A stretch of DNA of 64,000 bases. Origin: Uranotaenia lowii (taxonomy: Eukaryota > Arthropoda > Insecta > Diptera > Culicidae). The translations under genes and the position numbers were made by a program. Shown one piece after another: positions 12,270 to 24,507 of this stretch (positions are counted from its first letter, which is position 1; every line of letters starts with the position of its first letter). Below the pieces are notes generated by a model that worked only from the letters and a program-made list of their open reading frames with translations, did no database searches and was not told the origin of the DNA. The DNA lies in assembly GCF_029784155.1 (NCBI RefSeq), contig NC_073693.1:20496002-20560001 (forward strand), written 5' to 3'.

Positions 12270-12565
12270 TTATTCGAAAAATATAGGTGAATTGAGGGTA
12301 AAACAGCCATATTTCATCTGAGTAGGATGGCTCCCACAGCCTACTGTCGATTTTTTTGAAGAAAAAGTCTCGATAAGTTCAAAATGATTAAACTCAAACA
12401 TGATTTTTACAAATTTCTGAGAAAATTTAGGAGAATTGAGAGTAAAAATTAGCTATATCTTCATTTTCTGAAGCGTGCGGTGGCTCCAAAAGCCTTCATT
12501 CGGTTACTCAAAAAAAAAAATCGCAAGATAAGTCTCGTTTAGTTTAAAATTAGCTAGTCCGAACA
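12270..12565 (+). repeat. Diverged two-copy tandem duplication, about 142-bp unit
   Basis: The motif TGAATTGAGGGTAAAA near 12290 recurs as AGAATTGAGAGTAAAA near 12432. Aligned words follow in both copies: ATAT-TTCAT, GATGGCTCC or GGTGGCTCC, AGCCTAC or AGCCTTC, TCGATAAG or AAGATAAG, and GTTCAAAAT or GTTTAAAAT. Possibly part of an unrecognised transposon. Confidence 0.7.
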
Positions 12566-13332
12566 TTGAAAAGGTTTGTTATACAGATTTTGTTCCTGTT
12601 CCAGAGCAGACATTAAATTTTTTCGCAGTTTATACACTTTTTTTAATTTATTGTGCAATAGATTTGTTATTCCTTTATTTTTCACGTAAAGAAAGATTCT
12701 TTGGAAAATAGGATTAGTCCTGTTGAAAGGAGCTTCGTGAAATGAACACCACTCTATCATGAAATCTGTATTCAATGTATTGCAGCAATCCAGGCGGACA
12801 AAAGTTGCTGAATAAAACTATATCAGAAAAAAAACTTCTCTTAAATTCAATGTAATGAAACAATAATTTCAGATATGGTCTCAGTTTAAAAAAAAGGAAG
12901 ATAGACTTTTACTTAGAATCATTTCATTTTAAATGCTTTACTTACAATCTACAGAGAATCGTTTTGAAAGGACTACTGTCAAAATTAGACAACGATTTGC
13001 TTACCTGAAATGGAAAAAGAAAAAGAAACGGATCATTGGTTAAAAATCTTCAGAATATATACTAGGTATAGAGTAGTATGGCGGTGAGGTTGTATTCAAA
13101 TTAACATTTTCACAAATTTGAGGAAAATTTGAAATTTAATTTACAATAATGGCTATTCGATCAACTAAAATGGGTTATGAAATTATGAGCCTTGGACAAT
13201 TTTATACCAGGTACAAGACAACTACAACTTCAAACTTTTCTTCGTTTTAATTTCAACGAAAGCTTGAAAAAAGGTTGACTTTTATTACGCCAAAACTACC
13301 CCAATCACATAAATATCAGTAATTTGGCAAGA

Positions 13333-13392
13333 TCAGAATAGGGGTAGGCTTAACAGCGGCTCGTTATCCAAACATACGGGAAAATTGTGCCT
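13333..13392 (+). mobile_element. Copy 1 of a ~59-bp dispersed element
   Basis: CAGAATAGGGGTAGGCTTAA followed by CAGCGGCTCGTTATCCAAAC, ending AAAATTGTGCC. Nearly identical to 57837-57895 and related to 60012-60066. No target duplication is visible here. Confidence 0.8.
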
Positions 13393-14213
13393 ACACGTGA
13401 AACTTTTTTTTTATAAAATCAGTCACAGAAACATGATTTTTGCGAATTCCACAAAAATTGAATCCACAAAAACTGTTTTTCACCGCTGCCTTCAAACAGT
13501 TTAGAATGACAGAAATTGAAATCGATCACTTCGAATTGGTTCGGTTTTGGTCGGAATTCGGTCAGTTTTGCTGGACCGAGCTAAAAGCACTTGAAAACAA
13601 AACTATTAGTTTTGGTTTTCAATCGCAGCAATCTGATTTTCCATAATGTTCTGTCATTTGTGAACAAAGATGCTGAAAGAGAACGAAGCTTGGGCCTTCA
13701 CATTGAAACTCTGTCGGTAAGTTTGTAGGTATACATATTTTCAATTCAAAGTTACTAATAATTTATTATAAGAATACAAGAGAGTGCTAAATCGCTTCAC
13801 CCACCTCCACAACATCACCGCCATCCGAAGCATGATCGGTGATAAAATGCCACTCAAGAGAAGTCCCGGAAAGTGTAGAACCTCTGCATCATCGTCGTCG
13901 TATGCAGCTCGGAGTCAACTGAATTGACTAAAAAAGCCTGATTTTTGTCGTGTCCAGTGAAATTGGTTATAAATTTATCAATAAGGAAAAATTAATGACT
14001 TTACTTAATTTCCAAACAAAAGAATTGCTGGAAACTCCAATGAAAATACATACAACAGGACAGAAAAACAACAAAAACAACAGGATAGAGCGTTCGGATC
14101 CATTTTGTCCGAATTTGGTCGGAAAACTGAACGATTTTTGTATGGGAACGACCCGGTTGCTTCGACAGCTCACTCGCAAAAACTTATCGTCGTCAGGAAA
14201 GTTGTGTCACCAG

Positions 14214-14684
14214 CAGAGGTGCCAGGTCATTTTGTCAAAAATCAGGACACCGCGATGAAAAAAACTGGATTTTTCAGGACACCAGTAAGTTGGTGAAAAT
14301 AACATGCAGTTCTGCTAAAATTGCATAACTAAAGGCGAAATATAGGTGCTGAAGACGCCTCGAATTATGCAACTGAAGCGAGAATAACCTTGGCTGGCCT
14401 GCAGTTTATATCGAAAAAAAAACCATTTAAATATCATTTGAACCGAAGATTGTTATTGCTTAAACTGGTTAAACTATTTTTATTTAGATTCGTTTGATGT
14501 TCTCGTCATTTAACAATAAATTTAGTTATAAATTAGATATTTAAAAAACAAATCAGGACAAATCAGGACATTTTAAGGGCCATTTTTTAAAAAAAATCAG
14601 GACAATTTGAGCGTTTTTAAAAAATTAGGACGGCCTCTCGAAAACAGGACAAATCCTGAAAAATCAGGACACCTGACATCTCTG
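14214..14684 (+). mobile_element. hAT-type MITE family 1, copy 1 (471 bp)
   Basis: Begins CAGAGGTGCCAGGT and ends ACCTGACATCTCTG, with perfect 8-bp target duplications GTCACCAG (14206-14213 and 14685-14692). The subterminal zones carry repeated AATCAGGACA words, likely transposase-binding sites by analogy with other hAT ends. A shared core GCATAACTAAAGGCGAAATA occurs in all copies. Non-autonomous. It interrupts older DNA that contains TCCGAATTTGGT motifs. Confidence 0.95.
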
Positions 14685-14803
14685 GTCACCAGGGCACTTA
14701 ATTGGTCCGAATTTGGTTCGTTTCCTGGTCTATTTTTCGAACCGATTCACGGGTTAAACGGACCCAATCCCGACCGATTTTTCAATCCAGGTGGCGTTCG
14801 AAG

Positions 14804-15229
14804 CAAAGGTGCCAGGTGGTTTCTTCAAAAAATTAGGACAGCACCAAGAAAAAAAAGTCTGAATAAAATAAAATGCAGCTCTTCTAAGATTGAATAAAAG
14901 AAGGCGAAATAACGGTGCTGTAGACGCCATAATTTATGCAACAGATAAGATCAACTTCTTGGCTAGCTTGCAGTTTAAATCGTAAAACACCGTTTTAATA
15001 TCATCTGAACCGAGAATTTCCATCGGTTTTAGGGGTTAAACTGTTTTATTACAGATTCGTCTGATGTTCCCATCATTTAACTACAAATTCAGTAATAATT
15101 TATTTTTTTTTTTTGAAAATCAGGATTTTCAGGAACACCGTTAGAACACCGAGAGTTTTTGAAAAATCAGGACGGCCTCTCGAAAATAAGGACATTCCCT
15201 GAAAAATCATGACACCTCAGGCACCTCTG
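14804..15229 (+). mobile_element. hAT-type MITE family 1, copy 2 (426 bp)
   Basis: Begins CAAAGGTGCCAGGTGG and ends CACCTCAGGCACCTCTG. Flanks GTTCGAAG (14796-14803) and GTTCGGAG (15230-15237) match at 7 of 8 bases. Same orientation as copy 1 and only 119 bp away. It keeps the AAGGCGAAATA core and AAATCAGGA subterminal repeats, more diverged. Confidence 0.9.
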
Positions 15230-15237
15230 GTTCGGAG

Positions 15238-18200
15238 AGCAGCGTCTTTTCTCGTAAACGTACTAAAAAAAAAACTGTGTTAGTTCTCGGATTTCTCCTC
15301 AACACATTGCGCAATAGATTTTTTCTTCATCAGCGGATGTGAATGCTCTCGCTTACGCTTATGTGTTGGCAATCCCACTCTTGATTGCAGTGCGATTTAT
15401 CTCTCCCCGCACAGCTTGGGGGGAGCAGACGAAAAAAATTGCACTCTTTTTCACTGGACAAGCCGATCTGAAAAGTTTTGCCATCCATACCTCTAGGTAT
15501 GTTTGAAAATTATAGTTGTTTGATCAAAGAGCAGCAATTCTGCCGTGTGATAATTTCTTTCAAAACTATGCGGGAAATATCTACTGAAACCCTAAAGAAC
15601 TGTGCAGCAGTAACAAACTCAAGAGGTTAATCGCAAAAAAATCGTACAAATGCCAATAATATTTTTACTACAAATGTGTGAACTATTTGGGCGCTCCATT
15701 TTATACTAAGGACGCAATCCAGGATCTAGAATGAGAAGTTTTTAAACATTCATCATATTCACAGACCTAGCTTCATGACTGTGATGAAATGAGCGGTTGT
15801 CGAAACGGTGATTTTTGCTTCCCGATTTTTCAATTTCTAAGCCTCTTATAAAAAAATATATATATATTTAAAATTCAATTAGCATAGTTTTGTAGAGCAG
15901 ATTAAAATCTATCGAATGCCAAAAAGGGAATCATTCGTTATGAACACTACAAAATATAAAAACTCTCTTAACTAATTCCCCAACCCAGCAAAAATGATTC
16001 ATCCCTAGATGGCTTAAATGAGCCTAAAGAAGCTTAAACGAGCGAAAACAAAAACAAAACCACAATATACCACAAATGTTGGTATATTATTCCAGTATAT
16101 TAGTGACCGTAGTGATCTATGAAAAAACCCAAGAAATCGTAAGAAAGTTCGTTAAAAAATATAAAGTTAAGCTTAAGTACCTTTCAACTGTAGATATTTT
16201 TTCAGTTCTAACCTATCATCAAAAATTTTTACACTTTTGTCAGCAAAAAGAAGAAAATAAATAGTGGTCTCATAAACAGATAGGTCTTGTTGTATCAAAT
16301 CTTTTTATTCTCCTAGTTGATCATAATTCAAACCACACTAGTCTGCATGAGCGATAAAAGTGGTTTTTGACAGCTCTACGGATGATGATGGTGCTCGGTT
16401 TGAACTTTTCTTTTCCAGCCGAGCAATTGGAAATGACACCTAGGCCTGCCTGCCTGGTAGGATTCCAGTACTAAAGAAAATGTAAGAGCGTTCCTCAACA
16501 GGAATCCATGCGTTGCCTAATTTAAGGCGTCTAAAATAATCGAAATCGAATTCATGCATTTTCCTATTGCACTCAGAGATAAATATCACTCGTCTTAATA
16601 ATATTTGTTCGAAATTAAATATTTATTCAATTTTCCCAGAAAATTCAATAAGCAGTCCCGGTAAAAGAAGTCTTGTTCTAAATATCTACAACCCTCTCTA
16701 AAGGATTCTCCGGCATTTTTTCGGAGGGCGTACCTACTCTTCTGTGCCCCCGCCAGTGTAAAAGTCGAATCACAATGGAAGTCTCATTGTGAGAGGGCAT
16801 ATCGTAGGCTTTCCACTGGAATCCGTTTCTAATATACCTCCTCTCGCAATCTCCCAACCACCCACTTTAACGAGTGTCTGGCATTCCGGGGTTTAACTTT
16901 ACTACTGAAAAGTCGGAAGGGGGTCCTAGTTCTTTTAGTATTGTGAGGGAGAAAGCTCATTTCAATTTTTTTCTGTTGGTAGCAAATTCCTCCATAATGA
17001 CACACAATATTGTTTGAATGGCGGTAGAATTTTAGTTCAAATAGTGAAGTTTCTTGGCTTTGATGCTTGTCTTCAATGACTGGAATTGAGCTTCCGCTAT
17101 CGATAGAAATCCTTTATCTGCAGTGAAACAAATATATATTTGAGTTCAAAAAAATGTCCATGTTCCGAGAGTATTCTCAAAAATGACTTTAAAACAAAGT
17201 CTTGTGTACAAAGCAGTTTCATCTGGCTAGAAAATTTAAATTTCAACTTTCAAAAATTCTTATCCTATTTAGAAAAAGCGACACCAGAAAACCACCGATA
17301 GCTCCCCTTTCACCGGTGAAAGTTTTATTAAATTTGTAAATTAGTTTTAAAGTGCTTTTTCAAACACACATTAAAACACACACATTTTTGGGGCAGAAAA
17401 AAACCTTTTCCCCAAGCTACAGTTGTCTGTATCCTGAACGTTGATTTTTTTCCCTCAACTCTGCCCTACTGTATGGCCCCACAAACGAAAGGTTTTTTTC
17501 CAAATTTCCCGGAAAAAATCCTTTCCTGATTGAGTTGCTTCCGAGAGAGGAAGGAAAAGTTTTATTTTGCAGCGATCCCGGAGACCTTTTTGCCTCCAAA
17601 TCGAATAAGGGGAGGAAGGACCCGCGCAAAAACAATCTGTGCGATTGGGAAGCTCCGTAGCAAACGAACAAAAAAAACCGTTTGTCCTCTCGACTTGCAG
17701 TGGTTAGTGAAAAAAGTTTTTTGCCCCTTCCTTCCTACCGATGAAAGGTTTTACCGGACCATTCCGGAATAATACCCTTTTTCCTTTTTTTTTTGACGGG
17801 GGTGTCGTTCTCCAGCGTTTGATCCTTTGTGGGTGTGTGGGAAGATGAATAAGAAGAATTGAAGGCCCCCCCCCCTCGGAAAGTGTGGGTGGAAGTTTCA
17901 AGTGGGTAGTATAATAGTAGGTAGGCAGCAGCATCATAGGGTACTTGAAATGAAATCAGGAGAACAATCAATTTCCACATGGTTGGGTCTTAATTTGAAC
18001 CGTTTTAAACATTTTTTGGATTTGGATTCGCTTTCTCTCTTTCTCTACGATGATGGAAGCCTGACTGACTGACTGACTGACTTTTGTCTGAAATCGGGCA
18101 TCAGCTACCTTTTCTCATCCGGTTGGTTACAAAACGATGGGAAGAAGGCCTATAGACATCGGAGTTTTTTTTACTGACTAAGGTTTCCCACTCTACTTTC

Positions 18201-18850
18201 CAAATCACTCAAAATTCAAACCGTTCAACCGATTGACTGAAAAATTACGACTCCCTAGAATGCTCGATTTGAAATCCAACTAAAGTGGTCCATTTTGGTG
18301 TGTTCCTGACCTGACTCGGTTTGTAAGTCAAAACAAAACAAAAAATATAGCTTCAAATAGCTTAATTATGACTAGATTGTTCAAAATACTACAAGATATG
18401 AGTTTATCTAAATTCAACAAGATATGAGTTGATATAAATTCAGGCGTTTCTGACACAATCAATAAATATTCTCAATTATCTTGACATCTTCGGTAGCTCG
18501 AACATAGACAAAGTTCAAGAGAAAAATACTTTAATTTTTTGTTTGCTTAGCAATTTATATTGTTTTCTTTGAAGAGTTGAAGTTTAATTTGTTACTTTCA
18601 AAGGTGCCACAAGTTGTTGATTATTGAGGATCATTTTAGCTTATGAATACTATTTTTTCTCGATGAAACGATTCTTCAAAACTAAATGACAAAATAACAC
18701 TCTAATATGTGTTGTGAGCTTCCTTGGTTGAATAATTTTACTGAATCAAAGCAATGGGAGATATTAACCAAACAGTAGCGCCACAAAGAGTTTAGAGAAT
18801 TTGGGAAGCTTTTAGGAACAGGCATATAATTAAAAGGAAATTAGCTCCTA
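15238..18850. other. Unique DNA; no gene recognised
   Basis: AT-rich with a GC-richer island at 16,650-17,990 holding overlapping short frames on both strands (for example 17530-17772 plus, 17417-17671 minus). None has a recognisable domain. A C9 homopolymer lies near 17867-17876. The palindromic word TTTTTCCGG/CCGGAAAAA recurs around 17500-17770. No element ends were identified. Confidence 0.35.
18060..18081. repeat. (CTGA)n microsatellite
   Basis: Five to six tandem CTGA units in unique surroundings. Confidence 0.9.
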
Positions 18851-18860
18851 ATGTTATTTT

Positions 18861-19442
18861 CAGGGACCGAAAACAGCACGAACACAGTAAGTGCAACACA
18901 ATTTGATGACACAGCACATCCGAAACGAAGCTGTGCTGTGTCTATGTTGATCTACTTTTGTTGCGTGTCGGCCGCAACGCCCGCAACACAGCACAGTATG
19001 CGACACAGTTGACGACACAGTGTTTTCGTGTGCCGGTCCCTATACGATTATCATTGTTGCTCCTGCCAGCTAGCTTTTTTTTTCAATTCGTCGCCTACTT
19101 GCTAGCAGCCGAACTGGATAATTTTTTTTCTTTTGCTTTTGCTCAACACAATGTGAGTGAAGAGCTTCGCCATTGAAAATACGGAGAAATGCTGTCCAGT
19201 CAAGTGCGACGGGTGAAAAAACAGCCTTGCTCATAACAACACTGTGTTACGTGCTGAGCACAACTGTGTTATCCTCGACACGACACAACTGGGAACTGTG
19301 TCGTGTTGATTTGATGCAACACAACACAATTGAAGTGCTGTGCCAAGCCAAAGTGTCGCACACAAAAATTTATGTGTCAGCACTCCAGGATTTGTGTAGC
19401 ACGATATGTACTGTGTTGTGTTTGTGTTTTTGTCGGTCTCTG
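18861..19442 (+). mobile_element. hAT-type MITE family 2 (582 bp)
   Basis: Starts CAGGGACCGAAAACAGCACG; the reverse complement of the right end starts CAGAGACCGACAAAAACACA. A perfect 8-bp target duplication GTTATTTT lies at 18853-18860 and 19443-19450. The interior is dominated by ACACAG, CAACAC and TGTGTTGTG words, many in inverted pairs, so single strands should fold extensively. Open frames of 72-93 codons inside are low-complexity by-products. Confidence 0.93.
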
Positions 19443-19450
19443 GTTATTTT

Positions 19451-19999
19451 TTAATAATTATTGGGAAAAAAATTTGATGAGAAGGTACTTGCAAGACACG
19501 CCGACAGAAATACATTTGATTTTTTTACAAAAAAAAAAAATCGAAAAATGTGCAAACAGCTCTCACATAAGAGCAGACGTTTCAGAAGTGCATTTTTCAT
19601 GAATGAAATACAACTCTTAAATAAATCTATGAAAAATCTAAATCATTTTAAATCTTCTTCCAGTACAAAAAACAACTCAAACAATCCGCTGATTCCAGAA
19701 AAAAAACCATCAAATTTGTTACTTTGGTTAACAGAAAACAGGATAAAATTCCAGTTTTTTACCTTTTTTCCTAACTACTAAACGTCAAACATTTAACTGG
19801 GCATCGCGGATCAAATGATTTTTTTTGAAAGGAATCTTTCGATTGCTTTGATTCAACAAAATAAAACTTTATACAGCTTTGAAGAAGGCGTTACTTTGAA
19901 CCGGAACGGCTAAAAGATGTAAACACACTGTTTATTCCATCTGATCCAGTCAGAGATGGCAGTTGGTTTTCAAAAGCATCAGTAGATAGCGAAGAAATA
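19451..19999. other. Unique AT-rich DNA
   Basis: No gene or element boundary recognised. An open frame at 19461-19781 (plus) is Lys/Asn/Ser-rich and matches nothing I know. Confidence 0.35.
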
Positions 20000-20009
20000 A
20001 ATTCGGAAG

Positions 20010-20695
20010 AAATAAATTTTTCCAAGACACCATTAGAATGACGAAAATTTTTGTTTGTTTGTCTGTTGTTGAATTAAAGAGACTTTAAACTTAAAGTCTA
20101 TTCGACGCTTCCGAAATTTTTTAACAATATGTAGCTCAGCTAAGATTGCATAAATCAAGGCGAAAACAGATACTGTAGCTGTATACACAAATTTAGGACC
20201 GCGAAGAAACCTAAGCCCAAAAACATCTAAATTTGGCATTCTCTATCTTTGAAACGACTGGACTAAATTCTACAAATTATGTATCTTTCAGTTATCGAAA
20301 GTGTTGTACACAATTGTGTAGAATGAAATTTGTTGATAAAATGTATTATGCTTCTAAGTGAAGCGAACTCGACTCAAGCGAAAAACAAAATATCTCGAAT
20401 TTGGTCCGCAATGTGTTAATTTATGCATAAGAATCAAGTTTAATAATTGAAAAACACTATTTGAACATCATATGAATCGAAGAATATCATCGGTTAAACT
20501 GGTTAAACTGTTTCATTACATTACTGATTGCTTTGATACTCTTATTATTTTACCAAGATTGAATAAGAATTTAGTTATCTTTTTTTTTTTTAAAGGGACA
20601 ATTCAGTTCAGTTAAAAGATATTTTTTTCATAAATCAGAACGGTCTCTGAAAATCATTACAAATCCTGAAAAATCAGGACAATTGGCACCCGCAC
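20010..20695 (+). mobile_element. Degraded hAT MITE family 1 copy with internal insertion
   Basis: Shows the family core (GCATAAATCAAGGCGAAAAC near 20145) and the family right arm (ATCATCGGTTAAACTGGTTA near 20488; CCTGAAAAATCAGGACA near 20664). The termini are decayed, and foreign DNA at about 20167-20411 splits the core. No target duplication survives. Confidence 0.7.
20167..20411. mobile_element. Possible piggyBac-like MITE nested in hAT copy
   Basis: The right end, read in reverse, starts TTAACACATTGCGGACC; the left end has the decayed ACACAAATTTAGGACCGCG. TTAA next to inverted termini suggests piggyBac-type insertion. The interior (GTATCTTTCAGTTATCGAAA) matches a second copy near 27656-27830 (GTATCTTTGAGCCACCGAAA). 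The left TTAA is not intact. Confidence 0.4.
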
Positions 20696-20723
20696 TCGAT
20701 TAAAGAATTAAACACAGAAAATA

Positions 20724-21266
20724 ATAAAAGGTAAAATTACCGAGAAAGAATGGTGCACGCTAGTGAAATAAAAAAAAAGGTAACTATACCTCTTCGAGGT
20801 GAAACTCACCTTATAGCGAAGTAAAGTTTAACCTGAATCGAACTGGAAAAAAACTACAGTTCACCGAGAAAAAGGGAAATCTTACCTCGTAGCGAAGTGA
20901 AGTTTACCCGAATCGAGCTGAATAAAAAGGTACAGTTCACCTAGAAAAAGGTAAATTCAAAAAAGATACCTTCTAGTAAAGTTTACTGGGTAGCGCGGTG
21001 AATTTTACCTTAATTGAGCTGGAAAAAGATGAAATTTCCCTAGAAGAATGCTACAATTTTGCTCATAGAAACTCGAAAACGAAAAATTTACTATTTTCTA
21101 GGTGAAACCAAAAAAAATGGTATGATTCAACTTTTTCGTAAGTGAATGAAAAAAGTAAAAATTAACTTTTTTTTCTAGATGAATGGAAAAAAGGTAAAAT
21201 TTACCTCGAAAGATGGGTGGAAAAAATTTGCCCCTGCTGCTCTGAAAATTTTACCTTTTTTTTTTA
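20724..21266. mobile_element. Probable MITE with internal tandem repeats
   Basis: Ends are AAAAGGTAAAATTACC at the left and, in reverse, AAAAAAGGTAAAATTTTCA at the right. Inside, three copies of a roughly 85-110-bp unit start near 20818, 20890 and 20993, each with AGCGAAGT or AGCGCGGT, then a GAATCGA-CTG or AATTGAGCTG word, then an AAAAAGG-type block. Target duplication not resolved; class unknown. Confidence 0.45.
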
Positions 21267-21323
21267 TTTTCCATGAAACACTGCAAAGCAATCAAATGTA
21301 AAATTAGACTAGTGATCTGAATC

Positions 21324-21650
21324 AAAGGTGCCAGATGGTTTTGTCAAAAACCAGAACACCGCGATGCAAAAAATTTGGATTTTTCATAACATTACTGAAT
21401 TGATGGAAATAACATGTAGCTTGCATAAACAAAGGCGAAATACAGATTTTCAAAACGCTTCAAATTGTGCGACGTAAGCCAGCAGAACCTTGGCTGGCCT
21501 GTAGTATATCAAAAACCTTTATTAAGATATCATCTTACCAAAGATTGTTGTCAGTTAAACTATTTCTTTACAGATTTGTTTGATGTTCTAATCATTTAAC
21601 TATGTGTTCAGTTATGATTTAGATATTTTTGAAAATCAGGACAAATTAGG
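21324..21650 (+). mobile_element. hAT MITE family 1, 3'-truncated copy
   Basis: Begins CAAAGGTGCCAGATGG, carries the core AAACAAAGGCGAAATACAG and the TTGGCTGGCCTG word shared with copy 1, then breaks off after AAAATCAGGACAAATTAGG near 21650. The right terminus is missing. Confidence 0.85.
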
Positions 21651-22189
21651 TTATTTCGCCAATTTAGGGTTTCGCCAGCTGGACGTTTAAAATTTGGAAA
21701 AAAATATAGAATATATAGAACAATATAGAATTCTTTATCTAATACCAAAATAACTTTCTAAACTTTGTAAACATATTATAATTAGAATTGAGTCGTAAGA
21801 GTACTTTTCAAAGCTTACACAAAATGTATGTAGGACTAATTTATAACGAAATGTTAGTTTCAACCGTAAGTTAATAGCCGAATTCATTCAACTATGAATT
21901 TGATTTTATAAATGAAGAAAAATGTATCCAGCATTCAAATTAAGATAGTAAATAACAATTGAATAAAAAAATGAAGAATACCGAAAAATTATTGTCATTT
22001 TGATTTTTTTTGTACGGAATTTTTAGAATCCGAGATGATTCATCCCTAAAAAATCTTTTGCAATTTGTTTCCTCCATTAAATAGCTTATTTATTTGGAAT
22101 TGCTGACAAGATAATGCTCAACGTGCAGAAATTACTGCCTACACAAAGGCGCTTTTTTGAATGAGAATTTGAAGCATAATTTGACAGTA

Positions 22190-23108
22190 GGGGAGAGTGG
22201 TGATACTTGATCCCCTTTTCTTATTTTCACCATATGTTTTTGGAAAAATTTAGCAACTCGCCGTCTTTGACATTTTTTATCAGCTTGTAACTTCAAGTTT
22301 CTATGCTCCAAAAATTAGAACGATACTTGAACCCGTAGATAAACTAGAAGCATTTTCGTGGGAGTAAAAAAATTGCGTTATTTTTTGAAGTTAGGGGAGA
22401 CTTGATCCTTTATTCAGGAAGCCCTAATCCATGGAAAAAATCAAACAAAACCCCAAGATATAATGTTATTTGACTATTTTGGTCATGTTTGTTCTCATTT
22501 CATAATCTATAATTGTCAGAAAAAGAATTCTATAGCTTATTCTCATCCCTTATGACAATGCATACTTACGGGCGCAATTTTTTTTATAAACAAGAGAAAA
22601 TCAATTATTTTAGCCATTTTCTTCAGATAATTGATGGATGAATATTAGCTATTGGATAAGTATTAGTAATCTCGTAATCAGCAATGACCACGATCCATTG
22701 AGAAGAAGAATATACCGGGATCATTTGTACCCAAAATCAACATTTTAGAAAACTTTTTCTGAAAAAAGTTGGGAGTTTTCTATCGCTTTTAAAATATTGT
22801 TTTTTGAAGTTCATTTTACACTCGAAAGATTGATGTATTGAAACAAATATTTCTGTTATAATATTTCCATGTAAGGAACATTTTAAAATGATGAAAAAAG
22901 ATCTTCAAGTCACATTTTGTGAAATTTTTCAAACAAAGTTCAATAACCCAAAAACTTATTTTGTTAAAATTTTTTGAGCTTCAACCATTGCTGTTCTGTT
23001 CCATTTGGCACATTTTTCTAGAACATTTGATCATTGTACGACATTCCAGTTTGGAGATATAGCTAAGGAATCAAGTATCCCCAGGGATCAAGTATCCTCA
23101 TTCTCCCC
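22190..23108. mobile_element. TA-flanked MITE (919 bp), mariner/Tc1-type signature
   Basis: Left end GGGGAGAGTGGTGATACTTG; right end in reverse GGGGAGAATGAGGATACTTG. The element is flanked by TA (22188-22189 and 23109-23110). Terminal inverted repeats of about 25 bp with a TA duplication fit the IS630-Tc1-mariner superfamily. There is no transposase reading frame. The interior includes a further GGGATCATTTGTACCC word near 22718. Confidence 0.8.
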
Positions 23109-23110
23109 TA

Positions 23111-24086
23111 TATATTCAGCCGTATTTTTATAGTGACCTGAAGGTTATTCTTATCGATTTCTTCTGTGTTGTTCAGATTATTTTCTTTTTTTATATATAA
23201 AATAACAAATCATAAACAAACGAATTTATTAGAAAATAATTTTACATCAAAGGTTTGAAGCTTATAGTCAAGTGCAACCCAGTATTGATAAATCGCAATC
23301 TATGCGGACTGTTTCAAAATCACGATTGAGAGAAGATTACTGAGAAATGTTGATAAAATAGGATAAAAAATTTAGGCTGATGATTCATCAATTACTGGAC
23401 ATGGTTAGGGTAATAAAATTTCCCGGGTTAATAAAAAAATTGATTTTATTCTTATAATCGGAACTACGTACAGTACAGATTAAGAAACAGTACTGTGATA
23501 ATTGGAAGCTGCAATAATTTTAAAAAGGGAGTAAAAACCGATTAGTTTTTATTTTTATATATTTTTTTTAGCTTAGATACAAGTTTTCCGAATTCAGTAC
23601 CTGGAAGATTTTCTCATCAGAATTTTTAAAAAATGAAATGATATTGTACTTACTAGTTCAAAATAAGGAGTTTCAATGTAGCATGAAAAATCAGAAATAA
23701 AAGAATTCGTTTTTGAATCTCAAATCAAATTATACATCCAGAAATAAAAATAATAAAAATATTTACAATTTATTATTTTTTGTGTCATTTTGTCTTTTTT
23801 GAGATCCTAGGAAATTTAACTCAGAAGGTTTTCAGAAGATAGAATTCCTGAGATGGATCAATTTGGTTCCAATTTTGAGATTCTAGTCATGGATTCGGAG
23901 TTCAGATTCTGAGTTTTTTCTTCGTATGATCAAAATTCGAAATCGAGTTAACTTTTGTTCGGTTTCGACCGAGACATATTAAACATTTAGTAAAATGAAT
24001 TTAGGAAAAGTGTTGAGAATTAGAAGTCTATTATAGCTATAGACTTCTATTATAGCTCCAATTTTCGGGTAGCATTCTATTCTAAT
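23111..24086. other. Unique AT-rich DNA
   Basis: No gene or element ends recognised. A short direct duplication of the TAGACTTCTATTATAGCT type lies near 24024-24057. Confidence 0.35.
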
Positions 24087-24506
24087 TTTACAATTTAGGG
24101 AAAAATGACCCTGGTTGAAAAATTCTGTGTTTTGACAAAAAATATTTTGAAATTCTGTGATTTGACCCCGAATTTCTTTGACGGATTTCTGTGATGGTGT
24201 TTTCAAAAATTTCATTGAAATCACATCTCAAACATCCACAATTTTTGCAATTTTTACAATTTTCTTCAAAAAAAATCAAATCTCTAATGAGAAACATTTT
24301 TAAGATTTAGTAGTCTAAATCTTTCGTCAAAAGTAACCTTTCAAATTTATAACTCTGAAAATGTGTACAAAATTTAAAAAAAAAACTGGGAAATCTGTGA
24401 AAAATTTCAAAATTTTGAGAACTGTGACACAAATTCTGTGACGAAAATTTGCTTAAAGTTCTGTGAAATTTTATATTTTTCAGTGATTTTTGGCAACCTC
24501 GCCTGG
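24087..24506. mobile_element. Decayed transposon rich in TTCTGTGA words
   Basis: The words ATTCTGTGA and AATTCTGTG recur across the stretch, which ends TTTTTGGCAACCTCG. The same word set, inverted (CACAGAATT), fills 34566-34921, which ends CGGCAACCTTG. Termini of the CAAGGTTGCC kind suggest a hAT-like origin. No target duplication found. Confidence 0.5.
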
Positions 24507-24507
24507 T

